From CAMTUH01 sp947084935 (GTDB lineage: Bacteria; Pseudomonadota; Gammaproteobacteria; Coxiellales; Coxiellaceae), in NCBI GenBank assembly GCA_947084935.1, contig CAMTUH010000010.1, forward strand, positions 9,545 to 73,544: a DNA stretch of 64,000 bases, given 5' to 3'. Made by a program: the position numbers and the translations under genes. Shown here in pieces: positions 41,945 to 51,675 of this stretch. Numbering within the stretch: position 1 is the first letter of the stretch; each line of letters opens with the position of its first letter. The notes beneath the pieces were generated by a model. The model was not told where the DNA came from. It was given only the letters and a program-made list of their open reading frames with translations, and made no database searches.

Positions 41945-44900
41945 TTAAATCCATTAAATCTTTTCTTGAGATTTTTGAGAGCTTGTTTTCTTGGCTCAGT
42001 CATTCCTTGAAACAAAACACCAGCTCTTATTGTGAATTACAAACCGCCGACAGTGAGACGGTTCTCGTTGCGCACGACGGATCGTTGGTGTCCGTTCTGC
42101 GTTTGCGCGGAGTGACCTCTCTGATTGGAAAAGAGGAATTCAATCACGTGCAAAACGGTTTGCAGCAGTCGCTACAAACTGTCATGTCGCAGCCCGGTCA
42201 TGTGATTCAAGTCTATTTCAGTTACAACAAAGACGAAGCGCACGGAGAGATCAGTGAAATTCTCACGCCAGCCACTGAAACGGCAAAACGATTGGGATTG
42301 AATTTAGACGATTTGTTTAAAGAACGCATTAATTATTTAACCGGCTATTGTGCGCACGAAGAAGTCTACGTGGTTTTGTGGACGCGGTTAAAATCATTGA
42401 CGAGTGAACAGACCAAGCGTGCGCAAAAAGACAAGCGTAAAACTATTAAGAAGCAAAACATACCGCCGTTTAAATCCACGCAAAATTTAATTGCTGCGAT
42501 TCCTGATCTGCGTGAAAATCACGACTCTTTTGTTCGCTCCGTGATGAGCGATTTTAATAACTATGGCCTGGTGACTGAATTGCTTAAAGTGCACGAGGCG
42601 GTTTACGTGATGCGAAAAAGCGCCGATCCCGAATTCACCGCCCGCGAGTGGCGGCCGTCCTTGCCCGGCGATAAAATTACGATTAAAACAACGAAAGAAT
42701 TTACGGGGGAGATTTCCGATATTTTATGGCCGTCGTTAGCCAGGCAAATTTTACCGCGCGACGCGGAAAATCTTAATTTGCGAACGGCGCGCGTGGGCGA
42801 TCGTATTTTTGCAACGGTTTTTATTAATTTATTTCCAAAAGACATTCAAACTTTTGTGCGTTTGTTTTCACGCACTTTGCAGACCCAAATTCCGTGGCGA
42901 ATTTCATTTTTATTTGAAAGCGATGGTCTTGCGGGAACGGCAATTCGTAAGGCGCTTTCGTCCGTGCTGAGCGTCACGTCTGCACAGAATCGATTGATCC
43001 ACGATTCGCTCAATTTATTAAATTATATCAAATTAAATACCGACGACGCCGTAGTGAAATTACGCGTTTCAGCAGCCACGTGGGCCCCAGAGGGAGATGT
43101 TCGTCTGCTGCGTGCGCGTGCATCGATGTTGGCGAAAGCGATTGAAGGTTGGGGTTCCTGCGACGTATCTGAAATTTCAGGAGATGCGTATGAAGGCGTG
43201 GTGTCTACCATGGTTGGCGTGTCGGGTACCAGTGTAGCGTCTTCGTCCATTGCTCCGCTGTCGAGTGTGTTGCACATGTTACCGTTATTTCGTCCGGCTT
43301 CACCGTGGCAGCACGGCGCCATTTTGTTCCGTTCGCCCGATGGGAAACCGTGGCCGTATCACCCAGGTTCGCACCATCAAACGACATGGATTGATTTATT
43401 TTACGCGCGTCCGGGTTCGGGTAAGTCCGTATTGTCCAACGCGATTAATTTAGCAGTATGCCTGTCGTCTGGAATTCAGCGATTGCCGCGTATTTCCATC
43501 ATCGACATCGGCCCTTCAAGCAGCGGGCTTATTTTATTATTGAAAGACGCATTGCCTGCCGATAAAAAACATTTGGTGGCTTATCATCGTCTGCGCATGC
43601 GTTCCGATTACGCAATTAATCCGTTTGACACTCAATTAGGTTGTCGGTATCCAACCCCGCAAGAGCGCGCTTTTTTAGTGAATTTCTTAAGTTTGTTGGC
43701 GACGCCCATTGGTTCGGATAAAGCGTACGATGGCGTTGCCGATATGTCCGGTTTGATCGTCGATGAGCTTTATAAAAGTAAGGCAGACGACGGAAATCCT
43801 AATATTTATGCGCCGGGCCTCGAAGAAGGCATCGACGGAATTTTAGAAGAAGTGGGTTTTGTTCGAGACGCACAAACCACGTGGTGGGAAATCACCGATG
43901 CTTTATTTATGGCGGGATTTGTGCACGAAGCCCTATTGGCACAACGGTATGCAGCGCCGGTGTTGGCGGACGTAGCGGCCATTTGTCGATTGCCCGCGAT
44001 TCAGGATTTATACGGAAAAATTACCGCGCCGACGGGTGAATCGTTAATGAATGCTTTTGCGCGTATGATTTCGAGCGCCGTGCGAGAATATCCGATTATT
44101 TCGCAAGTCACGCGTTTTGATTTGGGCGATGCGCGCGTGGTGGCACTGGATTTAGATGAAGTCGCTCGAAGTGGTGGAGATGCGGCCAATCGTCAAACGG
44201 CCGTCATGTACATGCTCGCGCGTTACGTTTTGGCGCGCCATTATTTTCTGACGGAAGATAACGTGTCGGATATGCCCGAGGCGTATCGTCGCTATCATCA
44301 AGGTCGAATCGCTGAAATCCGCGAAGATCCCAAGCGCATTGTCTGCGATGAATTCCACCGCACCGCAAAAGCACAAGCCGTTCGTGATCAAGTCATTCAA
44401 GACATGCGAGAAGGAAGAAAGTGGAAAGTGCAAATAGCTTTGTTGTCGCAATCGCTGGATGATTTTGATGACATCATGGTGGAGTTCGCAACGTCGGTAT
44501 TTATTATGGATGCCGGTCCCGAACAAGCGATTCGCAAAACCGCTGAGATTTTTGGGTTATCGAGCACGGCTGAAAGCGCACTGAAAACGCGCGTGCACGG
44601 TCCTCGTGAGGGAGGTGCGACGTTCTTAGCGCAATTTGCGACGAAACACGGATTGAATACACAATTATTGACAGCTACTTTAGGACCTGTTGAATTGTGG
44701 GCTCTGAGTACGACGGCCGAAGACGTCAATATTCGCAATCACCTGTATAAAAAAATTGGGCCTGCCGAAGCACGCCGCGTTTTATCGGCTCGCTTCCCTT
44801 CTGGTACTGCTGCGAAAATGCTGGAAGACCGCTACGCGGAATACAAAGAAGAAGGCCGCGTGGTGGATGAAGAAGCAAAGAATGGCGTGCTGCAAGGGCT

Positions 44901-44955
44901 GGTTGACGAGATCTTAACCGAATATTATTCAGAAAATGCCGAAGCCGTTGCGTAG
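41941..44955 (+). CDS. icmB: Dot/Icm ATPase IcmB (DotO)
   Basis: A 1004-residue cytoplasmic ATPase of the VirB4 superfamily. Walker A is FYARPGSGKSVLSNAINLAV (about residues 488-507) and Walker B is RIVCDEFHRTAK (about 798). The N-terminal half docks to the inner membrane and the C-terminal half hexamerises and recruits DotB. Length matches Legionella DotO (1009). Last gene of the locus; icmF and tphA do not follow as they do in Legionella. Confidence 0.95.
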   Translation: MIKSIKSFLEIFESLFSWLSHSLKQNTSSYCELQTADSETVLVAHDGSLVSVLRLRGVTSLIGKEEFNHVQNGLQQSLQTVMSQPGHVIQVYFSYNKDEAHGEISEILTPATETAKRLGLNLDDLFKERINYLTGYCAHEEVYVVLWTRLKSLTSEQTKRAQKDKRKTIKKQNIPPFKSTQNLIAAIPDLRENHDSFVRSVMSDFNNYGLVTELLKVHEAVYVMRKSADPEFTAREWRPSLPGDKITIKTTKEFTGEISDILWPSLARQILPRDAENLNLRTARVGDRIFATVFINLFPKDIQTFVRLFSRTLQTQIPWRISFLFESDGLAGTAIRKALSSVLSVTSAQNRLIHDSLNLLNYIKLNTDDAVVKLRVSAATWAPEGDVRLLRARASMLAKAIEGWGSCDVSEISGDAYEGVVSTMVGVSGTSVASSSIAPLSSVLHMLPLFRPASPWQHGAILFRSPDGKPWPYHPGSHHQTTWIDLFYARPGSGKSVLSNAINLAVCLSSGIQRLPRISIIDIGPSSSGLILLLKDALPADKKHLVAYHRLRMRSDYAINPFDTQLGCRYPTPQERAFLVNFLSLLATPIGSDKAYDGVADMSGLIVDELYKSKADDGNPNIYAPGLEEGIDGILEEVGFVRDAQTTWWEITDALFMAGFVHEALLAQRYAAPVLADVAAICRLPAIQDLYGKITAPTGESLMNAFARMISSAVREYPIISQVTRFDLGDARVVALDLDEVARSGGDAANRQTAVMYMLARYVLARHYFLTEDNVSDMPEAYRRYHQGRIAEIREDPKRIVCDEFHRTAKAQAVRDQVIQDMREGRKWKVQIALLSQSLDDFDDIMVEFATSVFIMDAGPEQAIRKTAEIFGLSSTAESALKTRVHGPREGGATFLAQFATKHGLNTQLLTATLGPVELWALSTTAEDVNIRNHLYKKIGPAEARRVLSARFPSGTAAKMLEDRYAEYKEEGRVVDEEAKNGVLQGLVDEILTEYYSENAEAVA

Positions 44956-44978
44956 AAATTTAAACTGGGAGAAATATC

Positions 44979-45101
44979 ATGTCAAGAGCAAGTAATGAGT
45001 ATCAAGAATTATTAACGGAAAGAACTTCGTCTCAAACTCAAGATAGAAAAAGAACTGTCAGTGATCAGCTTAAGTCAATGTTGAACTACTTCAAAAAATA
45101 G
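44979..45101 (+). CDS. 40-residue gene downstream of icmB
   Basis: A short frame with a good ribosome site (GGGAGAAA, spacing about 6), 23 bases after icmB. It is hydrophilic: Ser/Thr/Gln/Glu-rich (TERTSSQTQDRKRTVSDQ), ending in KSMLNYFKK. No known motif. Location makes it the last member of the icmDJB transcript; whether it is expressed is unknown. Confidence 0.5.
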   Translation: MSRASNEYQELLTERTSSQTQDRKRTVSDQLKSMLNYFKK

Positions 45102-45159
45102 CGAGGGTGTCGTATAGTAAACAGACCCCTCTTATGGATATTAAAAAACAGGAGTTGGG

Positions 45160-46872
45160 ATGTCGTACAAAATTATTCGCGATCGTGCAGGACGCATTGA
45201 GCACATTGAAACCTCATTCACGGGTCGGGATTTATTGAGTACACCCTTATTAAATAAGGGAACCGCGTTTACTGAAGAAGAACGTAAGACGTTTAAATTA
45301 TTGGGGTGGTTACCCGAACGCATTGAAACATTGGAGCATCAGGCTTCCCGCGCGTATGCTCAATTCTCCGAAAAAAAGACTAATCTTGGAAAAAGCGTTT
45401 ATCTGAACAGTTTGTTTGATACCAACGGAACCGTGTTTTATCGCTTAGTGAGCGATCACATCATCGAGATGCTTCCCATTATTTATACGCCCACCGTGGG
45501 CGAAGCCGTCGAAAAATACAGCTTGGAATTGCGCCGTTCTCGGGGATTATTCGTCAGTTACCCAAACCAAGACCACATGGATGTTCTTTTAGAAAATCGG
45601 GCCCTCAAAGAGGTGGATATTATTTTAGTAACGGACGGGGAAGGTGTTTTGGGCATTGGTGATCAAGGCGTTGGGGGCATGGACATTGCGATCGCGAAGC
45701 TCATGGTGTACACCTTGTGCGCGGGCATTAATCCGGGGCGTGTTTTACCGATTCAACTCGACGTGGGGACTAATAATGAAGCACTCTTAAAAGATCCGAT
45801 GTATTTGGGTTGGCGCCACGAACGAATTTCGGGCCAAGCGTACGACGATTTTATCGACAAATTTGTCACGACCGTTCAGAAAAAATTTCCGAACGCTTAT
45901 TTGCACTGGGAAGATTTTGGGCGTGAAAACGCACGCAAAAATCTCAATCGATACCGCGATAAAATGGCGACTTTTAACGATGACATGCAAGGCACGGGAG
46001 CAACGGCGCTGGCTTGCATTTTGGCGGGGGTGAAGGCTACTAACACGCACTTGAGCGATCATCGTATCGCGATTTTGGGTGCGGGAACCGCGGGCGCTGG
46101 GATTGCCGATCAAATACACGACGCGATGGTGCTGCAGGGTTTGTCAGAAGAAGAAGCGCGGAAACGCTTTTGGTTGGTGGATCGTCAGGGATTGTTGACG
46201 ACAGCCACGCCGGATTTAGCTTCTTTTCAGAAGCCGTACGTACGTGATTTATCGGAAATTCAATCGTGGTCGCTGGACGACAAAAATAAAATCTCTTTTT
46301 ATGAAGTCGTAAAAAATGCAAGGCCCACCATTATTATTGGGTGTTCGACCGTTCACGGCGCATTCGATGAACGCATTGTGAAAATAATGACACGAAATAC
46401 TCCTCAGCCGTTGATATTTCCTTTATCTAATCCGACCTCAAAATCGGAAGCGCAACCTGACGACGTTTATCGTTGGTCGGACGGAAAAGCCCTGGTGGCC
46501 ACTGGAAGTCCGTTTGCGCCTGTTCAGTGGAAGGGAAAAAGTATTGCCATTACGCAAGCCAATAATGCCTATGTGTTTCCTGGTTTAGGATTGGGCGTGG
46601 TCGCCGGGAAAGTTAAACGAGTGACCGACGCCATGTTGCAGGTGGTGGCTGATACGTTAAGTGATTACGCCCCCGCGATGCACGATAAATCGGCCCCCTT
46701 GCTGCCGAGTCTGAATGGCATTCGTGAGATCAGCAAACAACTCGCTTTATCGGTGATGCAACAAGCGCGAAAAGAAGGATTGCTTGGAATTGCAGACGAT
46801 GCGGATTTTACGCAAGAGATTAATCGAGTATTTTGGGAGCCCAACTACTATCCCTATAAAAAATTATCTTAA
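45160..46872 (+). CDS. maeA: NAD-dependent malic enzyme
   Basis: A 570-residue cytoplasmic enzyme, the SfcA/MaeA family length (about 565), oxidatively decarboxylating malate to pyruvate. Features: YTPTVGEAVEKYSLELRRSR, catalytic segment LVTDGEGVLGIGDQGVGGMD, metal-binding HWEDFGRENARK and FNDDMQGTGATALA, and a Rossmann ILGAGTAGAGIADQIHDAM. Ribosome site AGGAG, spacing 5-6. It complements ppsA in carbon flow between malate, pyruvate and PEP. Confidence 0.95.
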   Translation: MSYKIIRDRAGRIEHIETSFTGRDLLSTPLLNKGTAFTEEERKTFKLLGWLPERIETLEHQASRAYAQFSEKKTNLGKSVYLNSLFDTNGTVFYRLVSDHIIEMLPIIYTPTVGEAVEKYSLELRRSRGLFVSYPNQDHMDVLLENRALKEVDIILVTDGEGVLGIGDQGVGGMDIAIAKLMVYTLCAGINPGRVLPIQLDVGTNNEALLKDPMYLGWRHERISGQAYDDFIDKFVTTVQKKFPNAYLHWEDFGRENARKNLNRYRDKMATFNDDMQGTGATALACILAGVKATNTHLSDHRIAILGAGTAGAGIADQIHDAMVLQGLSEEEARKRFWLVDRQGLLTTATPDLASFQKPYVRDLSEIQSWSLDDKNKISFYEVVKNARPTIIIGCSTVHGAFDERIVKIMTRNTPQPLIFPLSNPTSKSEAQPDDVYRWSDGKALVATGSPFAPVQWKGKSIAITQANNAYVFPGLGLGVVAGKVKRVTDAMLQVVADTLSDYAPAMHDKSAPLLPSLNGIREISKQLALSVMQQARKEGLLGIADDADFTQEINRVFWEPNYYPYKKLS

Positions 46873-47018
46873 CGCGCGTCTTGTTGTGAGCACGGATTCC
46901 ACTCGACGTGTTGCTCGGCAAGCCAGGCGTCGTAGATTGCTTTGGCGGCTGGAAAGTCATCGGCCCTTAAGTAACCCAGTACCCGTTGTTTGATTGGGTC
47001 CGGCAATTCATTGTACAT
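46869..47018 (-). CDS. 49-residue conserved-looking small protein
   Basis: A short frame on the minus strand with GAGGAAAA 6 bases before its ATG. The sequence is MYNELPDPIKQRVLGYLRAD then DFPAAKAIYDAWLAEQHVEW and a Cys near the end. It is helical and soluble. Its stop overlaps the maeA stop tail-to-tail. Codon use and ribosome site support a real gene. Function unknown. Confidence 0.55.
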   Translation of the reverse strand: MYNELPDPIKQRVLGYLRADDFPAAKAIYDAWLAEQHVEWNPCSQQDAR

Positions 47019-47156
47019 GGTTTTCCTCGGTCTTTGCGCATTTTTCGAACTAACGCAAATATACTCAGCCTGATGGTCGGGAGGGAATGGCGAATTTCTT
47101 ACAATAGTGCGAGCTATTTCTGATTTTGGGAAAAATCAGGGTTTCTTAATTTATTT
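47019..47156. other. Gap between the 49-residue gene and the mscK-like gene
   Basis: No gene or strong repeat is visible. It should contain the promoter of the minus-strand small gene and the terminator of the rimB-rimK-mscK operon (T-rich GGGTTTCTTAATTTATTTTT at 47131-47150), but there is no clear hairpin. Confidence 0.3.
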
Positions 47157-49448
47157 TTAAGTTTTCCCAGAAGGTTTTTCCGGCCAACTTTTGATGTAAA
47201 TATCCTGTTGTGGAAAGGCAATGGTGATGTGGTTTTGGCGGAATTCGCGGTCAATCGCAAAGTTGAGGTCGCTGTGCACTTGAAACTTTAAATTCACGTC
47301 ACGGATGATGCACCACAGCTCAAAGTTAAGGCTGCTTTCTCCAAACCCACGAAATAATACGGCGGGCCCCGGATGTTCTTTGTCAACCTCGGGATGCGCG
47401 TGCGCTACTTCCAGTAAGATTTTCCTTACGGTATCTACATCACTTCCATAAGCTACGCCAACGGCTACTTCAATCCGCCAAAAGGTGTCACGGAACATAA
47501 AATTAGTTACTTGTTTTGAAATTAATTCATAGTTAGGAATAATGACATCGGAATGTTTCAAAGTAGAAATTTGTGTGGAACGAATACGAATTTTTTTAAC
47601 AAATCCCTCAGTGTCACCGACGGTAATGCGATCGCCGGGTTTAATCGGGCGTTCCGTTAATAAAATAATTCCGGAAATAAAGTTAGCGACGATATCGCGT
47701 AATCCAAATCCAATACCGACGGATAACGCGCCGGCGATGACGGCTAATCCGGTAAAACTAACGCCCGCGATCAACAGCGCAAATAACAGAGAGGCAGCGA
47801 ATCCAATATAACCGACGATTGAACCAAAGGCCAGTGTGGCTCCTTCATCCATTTTCATACTGGGATGCCGGAAAATAAAAGCGCGGAGCCACCGGGTAAA
47901 TAAGACAAATACGGTGAAAATGGTGAGAGCAATCATAATTTTTGAAGGGACAACGATGCTTTTACCGATGGTAAAACCTTCCGTGAGGTATCGAATTAAT
48001 CCGTGCAGTTCGTGTCTGGGTAAACCCCAGGTGTCGAGCAGCAGCAAAATCAAAATGCTTAACGCAAGAACAAAGATTACCCACCGAATACACAACAGTT
48101 CGGGTAATGATCTCCGTCGTGATAGGCCGAGATAATTGCGAAAACTCTTTTGCCATTCGTATTCATTGTCAGCGAGAAGATCGATGAAATAAGTAAGCAA
48201 TTTGTAGGCAAACCAGGTGGCGGTGAGATAAATAAAAGAGAGTGCAATGCCAATTAATAAAAATACCGACAATCCTTGATAGCCAATCCAATCTGCAACG
48301 ACGATAGCAATAAATGCAGCGCTGAGCACGATGCTGAATAGAATTCGCCACGGTCGGTAGAATTTAAATCGCGGGATGTCGTTGAGTAACCAGATAATCG
48401 CAATCAAGTTGAATGTCAGCACGGTGATGTAAATGGTGCGCAGCGCGCGATAGAGATCTTCGGGAATAATTTTATAGTGAAACAAAACGGTGAAGAGATA
48501 TCCAATGAATAACAATACGCCGAACGTTATTATTCGTCGTTTGAACGACAGGGATATTTCTTTGGGAAGCGATAGGAGCCCTGGAGTTGGTTTGGGCGGA
48601 GAAAATAGTATCCGTGTCAGCATGACAAATAGAAGGAGAGCAGTTATTCCATAAATCAGTAGCCCGATAAGCGGAACGGTTGTCGCGTCTCGATAAAGAA
48701 TGGCGACGTAAATCGACAAGAATGCGAACAGTAAAAATGGAATGCTGTATTTGACGAACACGCCGATTAGCGCTTGCACGAGTCGATCGCCAAAGGAAGG
48801 CTCTTTTTTCGATTTAAGCAGAGGTTTTATGGTTCTTGAAATCCACAGGCCGCCCAGAATTGCAATAGTCGCGAAAATAAACAGAAAAATCACAGCAAGT
48901 GTGCTAAAAAACGAGAGACCGCTCTGCGCAAAAAATTGAGTGGTATCAAAAGTCTGATAAAACGATGGCAGGTTTTTAAATCCGGTAATCAGATTCGCGA
49001 AAAAATGCGGTTCTTTTTTGATGAGTTTTGTTGTGGTGAGTTTTTGCGTGGCAGTTTTGAATGCGAGAATAGCCTCGTCGGCGCGGTGTACGAATAGCTG
49101 GCAACGGGATCTCTGCTGAGTCAAGGTAGATTTTTTCTTAATTAAATACCGTTGGGTTTCGGTGGACGTTGCGGTTCTTGCATTGGCTTCTTGTGGAGCC
49201 AGTTCTTCATTAATCGTATTGATTTCGGAGGTAGTTTGTGCGACGCAAACCTTCGCTTTGTTGAGCAGTGCGGTTAACGTGTCAATCGACTTTTCTAAAT
49301 TATTAACATTTACATTCTGCACTGAGAGTTCAATGCTGATTTTATCCAGAGTTTTATGCGCGGCGTTTGCGTCGAAGGGTTCTTGAGCTACGGTGCAGGT
49401 TAAAACCGTGAACAGAAATCCAATAATAAATATCCCTATTTTTTTCAT
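47157..49448 (-). CDS. Mechanosensitive channel, MscK/MscS family (large)
   Basis: About 763 residues from ATG 49448 (GGATAAATTC upstream); longer frames overlap rimK. Signal peptide (KKIGIFIIGFLFTVLTCTVA), a periplasmic coiled-coil region (about 30-150), about 8-11 transmembrane segments, then the MscS core: pore helix GLAVIAGALSVGIGFGLRDI and beta domain PIKPGDRITVGDTEGFVKKI with SDVIIPNYELISKQVTNF. It releases solutes on hypo-osmotic shock. Last gene of rimB-rimK-mscK. Confidence 0.88.
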   Translation of the reverse strand: MKKIGIFIIGFLFTVLTCTVAQEPFDANAAHKTLDKISIELSVQNVNVNNLEKSIDTLTALLNKAKVCVAQTTSEINTINEELAPQEANARTATSTETQRYLIKKKSTLTQQRSRCQLFVHRADEAILAFKTATQKLTTTKLIKKEPHFFANLITGFKNLPSFYQTFDTTQFFAQSGLSFFSTLAVIFLFIFATIAILGGLWISRTIKPLLKSKKEPSFGDRLVQALIGVFVKYSIPFLLFAFLSIYVAILYRDATTVPLIGLLIYGITALLLFVMLTRILFSPPKPTPGLLSLPKEISLSFKRRIITFGVLLFIGYLFTVLFHYKIIPEDLYRALRTIYITVLTFNLIAIIWLLNDIPRFKFYRPWRILFSIVLSAAFIAIVVADWIGYQGLSVFLLIGIALSFIYLTATWFAYKLLTYFIDLLADNEYEWQKSFRNYLGLSRRRSLPELLCIRWVIFVLALSILILLLLDTWGLPRHELHGLIRYLTEGFTIGKSIVVPSKIMIALTIFTVFVLFTRWLRAFIFRHPSMKMDEGATLAFGSIVGYIGFAASLLFALLIAGVSFTGLAVIAGALSVGIGFGLRDIVANFISGIILLTERPIKPGDRITVGDTEGFVKKIRIRSTQISTLKHSDVIIPNYELISKQVTNFMFRDTFWRIEVAVGVAYGSDVDTVRKILLEVAHAHPEVDKEHPGPAVLFRGFGESSLNFELWCIIRDVNLKFQVHSDLNFAIDREFRQNHITIAFPQQDIYIKSWPEKPSGKT

Positions 49449-49452
49449 GAAT

Positions 49453-50352
49453 TTATCCTTGGTAACGGTTTGAAACCGGTTTTGCGTGTTTCTCAATAAA
49501 TTCAATCACCAAATCGGCGATGTCTTTGTTGGTGTTTTTTTCGATGCCTTCCAAACCCGGTGACGAGTTAACTTCAATGACTAACGCGCCGCGTTTTGAG
49601 CGTAACAAATCAACTCCCGCGACATTGAGCCCCATCACTTTAACGGCACGAATGGCAATCTCACGTTCTTCTTTCGTTATTTTAATTACTTTTGCCGATC
49701 CACCGCGATGCACGTTAGATCGAAAATCTCCAGGGCGTGCTTCACGCTGCATGGCTGCTACGACTTTATTACCAATGACGAAGCAGCGAATGTCTCGTCC
49801 TTTACTTTCTTCTATAAATTCTTGCACCACGATATTCGCTTTTAAACCGAGAAATGCCTGGATAACACTTTCCGCAGCTTTTTTTGTCTCTGCTAGTACA
49901 ACACCGATTCCTTGAGTGCCTTCGATCAGTTTAATAATAACCGGTGCGCCACCTACCATTGTGGTGAGATCATCGATATCATCGGGTGAGTGCGCAAATC
50001 CCGTAGTGGGCAGATTAAAGCCCTTTCGAGCGAGTAATTGCATCGCGCGAAATTTATCGCGCGAGCGGGTGATGGCTATCGATGAATTCAAGGAAAAAAC
50101 GCCCATCATTTCGAATTGCCGAACAACGGCTGCTCCGTAAAAAGTAATGGATGAACCAATTCGAGGGATAACGGCATCGTATTTTGTTAATTCCTTTCCC
50201 ATATAGTGAACGGAAGGTTTTTCAGAGCTCACGTTCATGTAGCAGCGCAAGGTATTGATGATTTTCACTTCGTGCCCACGATGTAAAGCCGCTTCTTTCA
50301 AGCGCTGCGTGGAATACAATTCTGGTTTCCGTGATAAAATGGCAATCTTCAC
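49453..50352 (-). CDS. rimK: RimK-type ATP-grasp ligase
   Basis: A 299-residue ATP-grasp enzyme; starts with GTG preceded by AAAGGT. Motifs: APVIIKLIEGTQGIGVVLAE (ATP-binding loop), DIRCFVIGNKVVAAMQREA, and VAGVDLLRSKRGALVIEVNS with SPGLEGIE (metal ligands). RimK adds Glu residues to ribosomal protein S6 or makes poly-alpha-glutamate. Sits 4 bases upstream of the mscK-like gene and 5 bases downstream of the RimB-type gene, as in many gammaproteobacteria. Confidence 0.92.
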   Translation of the reverse strand: MKIAILSRKPELYSTQRLKEAALHRGHEVKIINTLRCYMNVSSEKPSVHYMGKELTKYDAVIPRIGSSITFYGAAVVRQFEMMGVFSLNSSIAITRSRDKFRAMQLLARKGFNLPTTGFAHSPDDIDDLTTMVGGAPVIIKLIEGTQGIGVVLAETKKAAESVIQAFLGLKANIVVQEFIEESKGRDIRCFVIGNKVVAAMQREARPGDFRSNVHRGGSAKVIKITKEEREIAIRAVKVMGLNVAGVDLLRSKRGALVIEVNSSPGLEGIEKNTNKDIADLVIEFIEKHAKPVSNRYQG

Positions 50353-50357
50353 AACTG

Positions 50358-50816
50358 TTACCTTTTATTATTTGTTGTCAAAAATGATTGATAAGGATTA
50401 ACGAGAAAACGTCCTTTAATGGCGGAACGCCCCAACAACATTCGAAATCCCATTGTGTCGCGCTTAGTTAACGTTACTTCGATGGGCCACGCGGTGTTAT
50501 TCATCATGAGCGCCGTTCGTATCACGTATCGTAACTCTTTGTGACCGCCCGAGTCCATCACCCAGCGTTCGTCAATGACATCCGCTTCGCACTGCACGAC
50601 AGTTTTTTCGTCTTTTTGAATGGGGTGTAACAGGAAGCGCGCACGTTGTTGTTTATCTTGAGTGTATACTTCCAGAGAGAAAGCGTGCAGTGCCGACGTT
50701 CGAGCACCGCTGTCAATTTTTGCTTTAATACAAGTGATGCCGAGATCGGGAAGCGCGACCCATTCTCGCCACCCGATGATTTGTTTAGTGTATGTTCTAG
50801 ATGGATTACGTTTCAT
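50358..50816 (-). CDS. rimB: RimB-type retropepsin-like (ATP-dependent zinc protease) protein
   Basis: A 152-residue protein with the aspartic-protease-like motif IKAKIDSGARTSALHAF (DSGA), typical of the family annotated as ATP-dependent zinc protease / RimB. RimB proteins act with RimK in processing poly-Glu tails. First gene of the minus-strand operon; upstream of 50816 the promoter region is not obvious. Confidence 0.82.
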   Translation of the reverse strand: MKRNPSRTYTKQIIGWREWVALPDLGITCIKAKIDSGARTSALHAFSLEVYTQDKQQRARFLLHPIQKDEKTVVQCEADVIDERWVMDSGGHKELRYVIRTALMMNNTAWPIEVTLTKRDTMGFRMLLGRSAIKGRFLVNPYQSFLTTNNKR

Positions 50817-50994
50817 TCCCGATTCCTTATCATCAATAATACAAGACCTTACGGAATCCTGCCAATTAAGTGGAAGCGATAGTGCCCAGCACGGTATTTA
50901 CAATTGAGTGTAATGTGTATTAAATAGCTGAGACTTAGGGAATGCGGTTCGAGGAAAGGAGAACAATTATTGTGATTAATAAACGGAGAAACTC

Positions 50995-51546
50995 ATGATT
51001 AAGCGATTAATTACAGCCAGTCTTGTTAGCCTTGCGACTTTGGGTACCGCTTTTGCGGATGAGCCTGCTAATTCGCAAACACCACTTAATGTTGGACCTT
51101 ATGTGGGTGTCCACGGTGGTATAGCCATCCTGAGTAGCGATGGTTGGAACGTCGGTCCCGATGTAGGGGGTCAGGTCGGTTATAAAATAGGCAACGTTCG
51201 TGTAGAAGGAGCCTTCAGTTACTACAGCAACAGTACAGATTTTCTGGGGGACAACATTGTTCTGCACATGACGACCTTGATGGCAAATGGTTATTACGAT
51301 TTTAATTTTGGTTCCCGGGTTATCCCATTTGTGGGTGCGGGTATCGGTTGGCTCCACGCCTGGTTGAGCGACTCAGTTGGTCTTGTTGTTCCAGATGATA
51401 ATGAGTTCGCTTATCAAGGTATTGCGGGTTTGAATTTTCAGATTAATGACCGCCTGACGTTCGGATTGAGTTACCACTATTTGGGTTGGTCCGATGGTGG
51501 TGGGCATCAGAATTTAGTCGAAGCCAGTTTAAATTACGCATTTTAG
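50995..51546 (+). CDS. Outer-membrane beta-barrel protein
   Basis: A 183-residue protein with signal peptide (LITASLVSLATLGTAFADEP) and alternating beta-strands ending in aromatic residues (VGGQVGYKIGNVRVEGAFSY, SLNYAF at the C-terminus), typical of 8-stranded OmpA/opacity-like barrels. It has a strong ribosome site (GGAGAAACTC). The role is unknown; surface exposure is inferred from the family. Confidence 0.8.
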   Translation: MIKRLITASLVSLATLGTAFADEPANSQTPLNVGPYVGVHGGIAILSSDGWNVGPDVGGQVGYKIGNVRVEGAFSYYSNSTDFLGDNIVLHMTTLMANGYYDFNFGSRVIPFVGAGIGWLHAWLSDSVGLVVPDDNEFAYQGIAGLNFQINDRLTFGLSYHYLGWSDGGGHQNLVEASLNYAF

Positions 51547-51675
51547 TGTTAGGGCGATTTCCGCAGGGATGCGGATCTCTCCTCGATATCTTTAGTAAAA
51601 TCAATCAATTGCTAATATTTTTCTGGGCCCCTGATGGTCTATAGTTATGGGAGTTTATAAATTCAGGTAGGCTTC

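Noticed and set aside
45102..45131. Terminator-like GAGGGTGTC/GACCCCTC after the 40-residue gene
   Set aside because: The stem is imperfect with a long loop and no T run; too weak to list as a feature.
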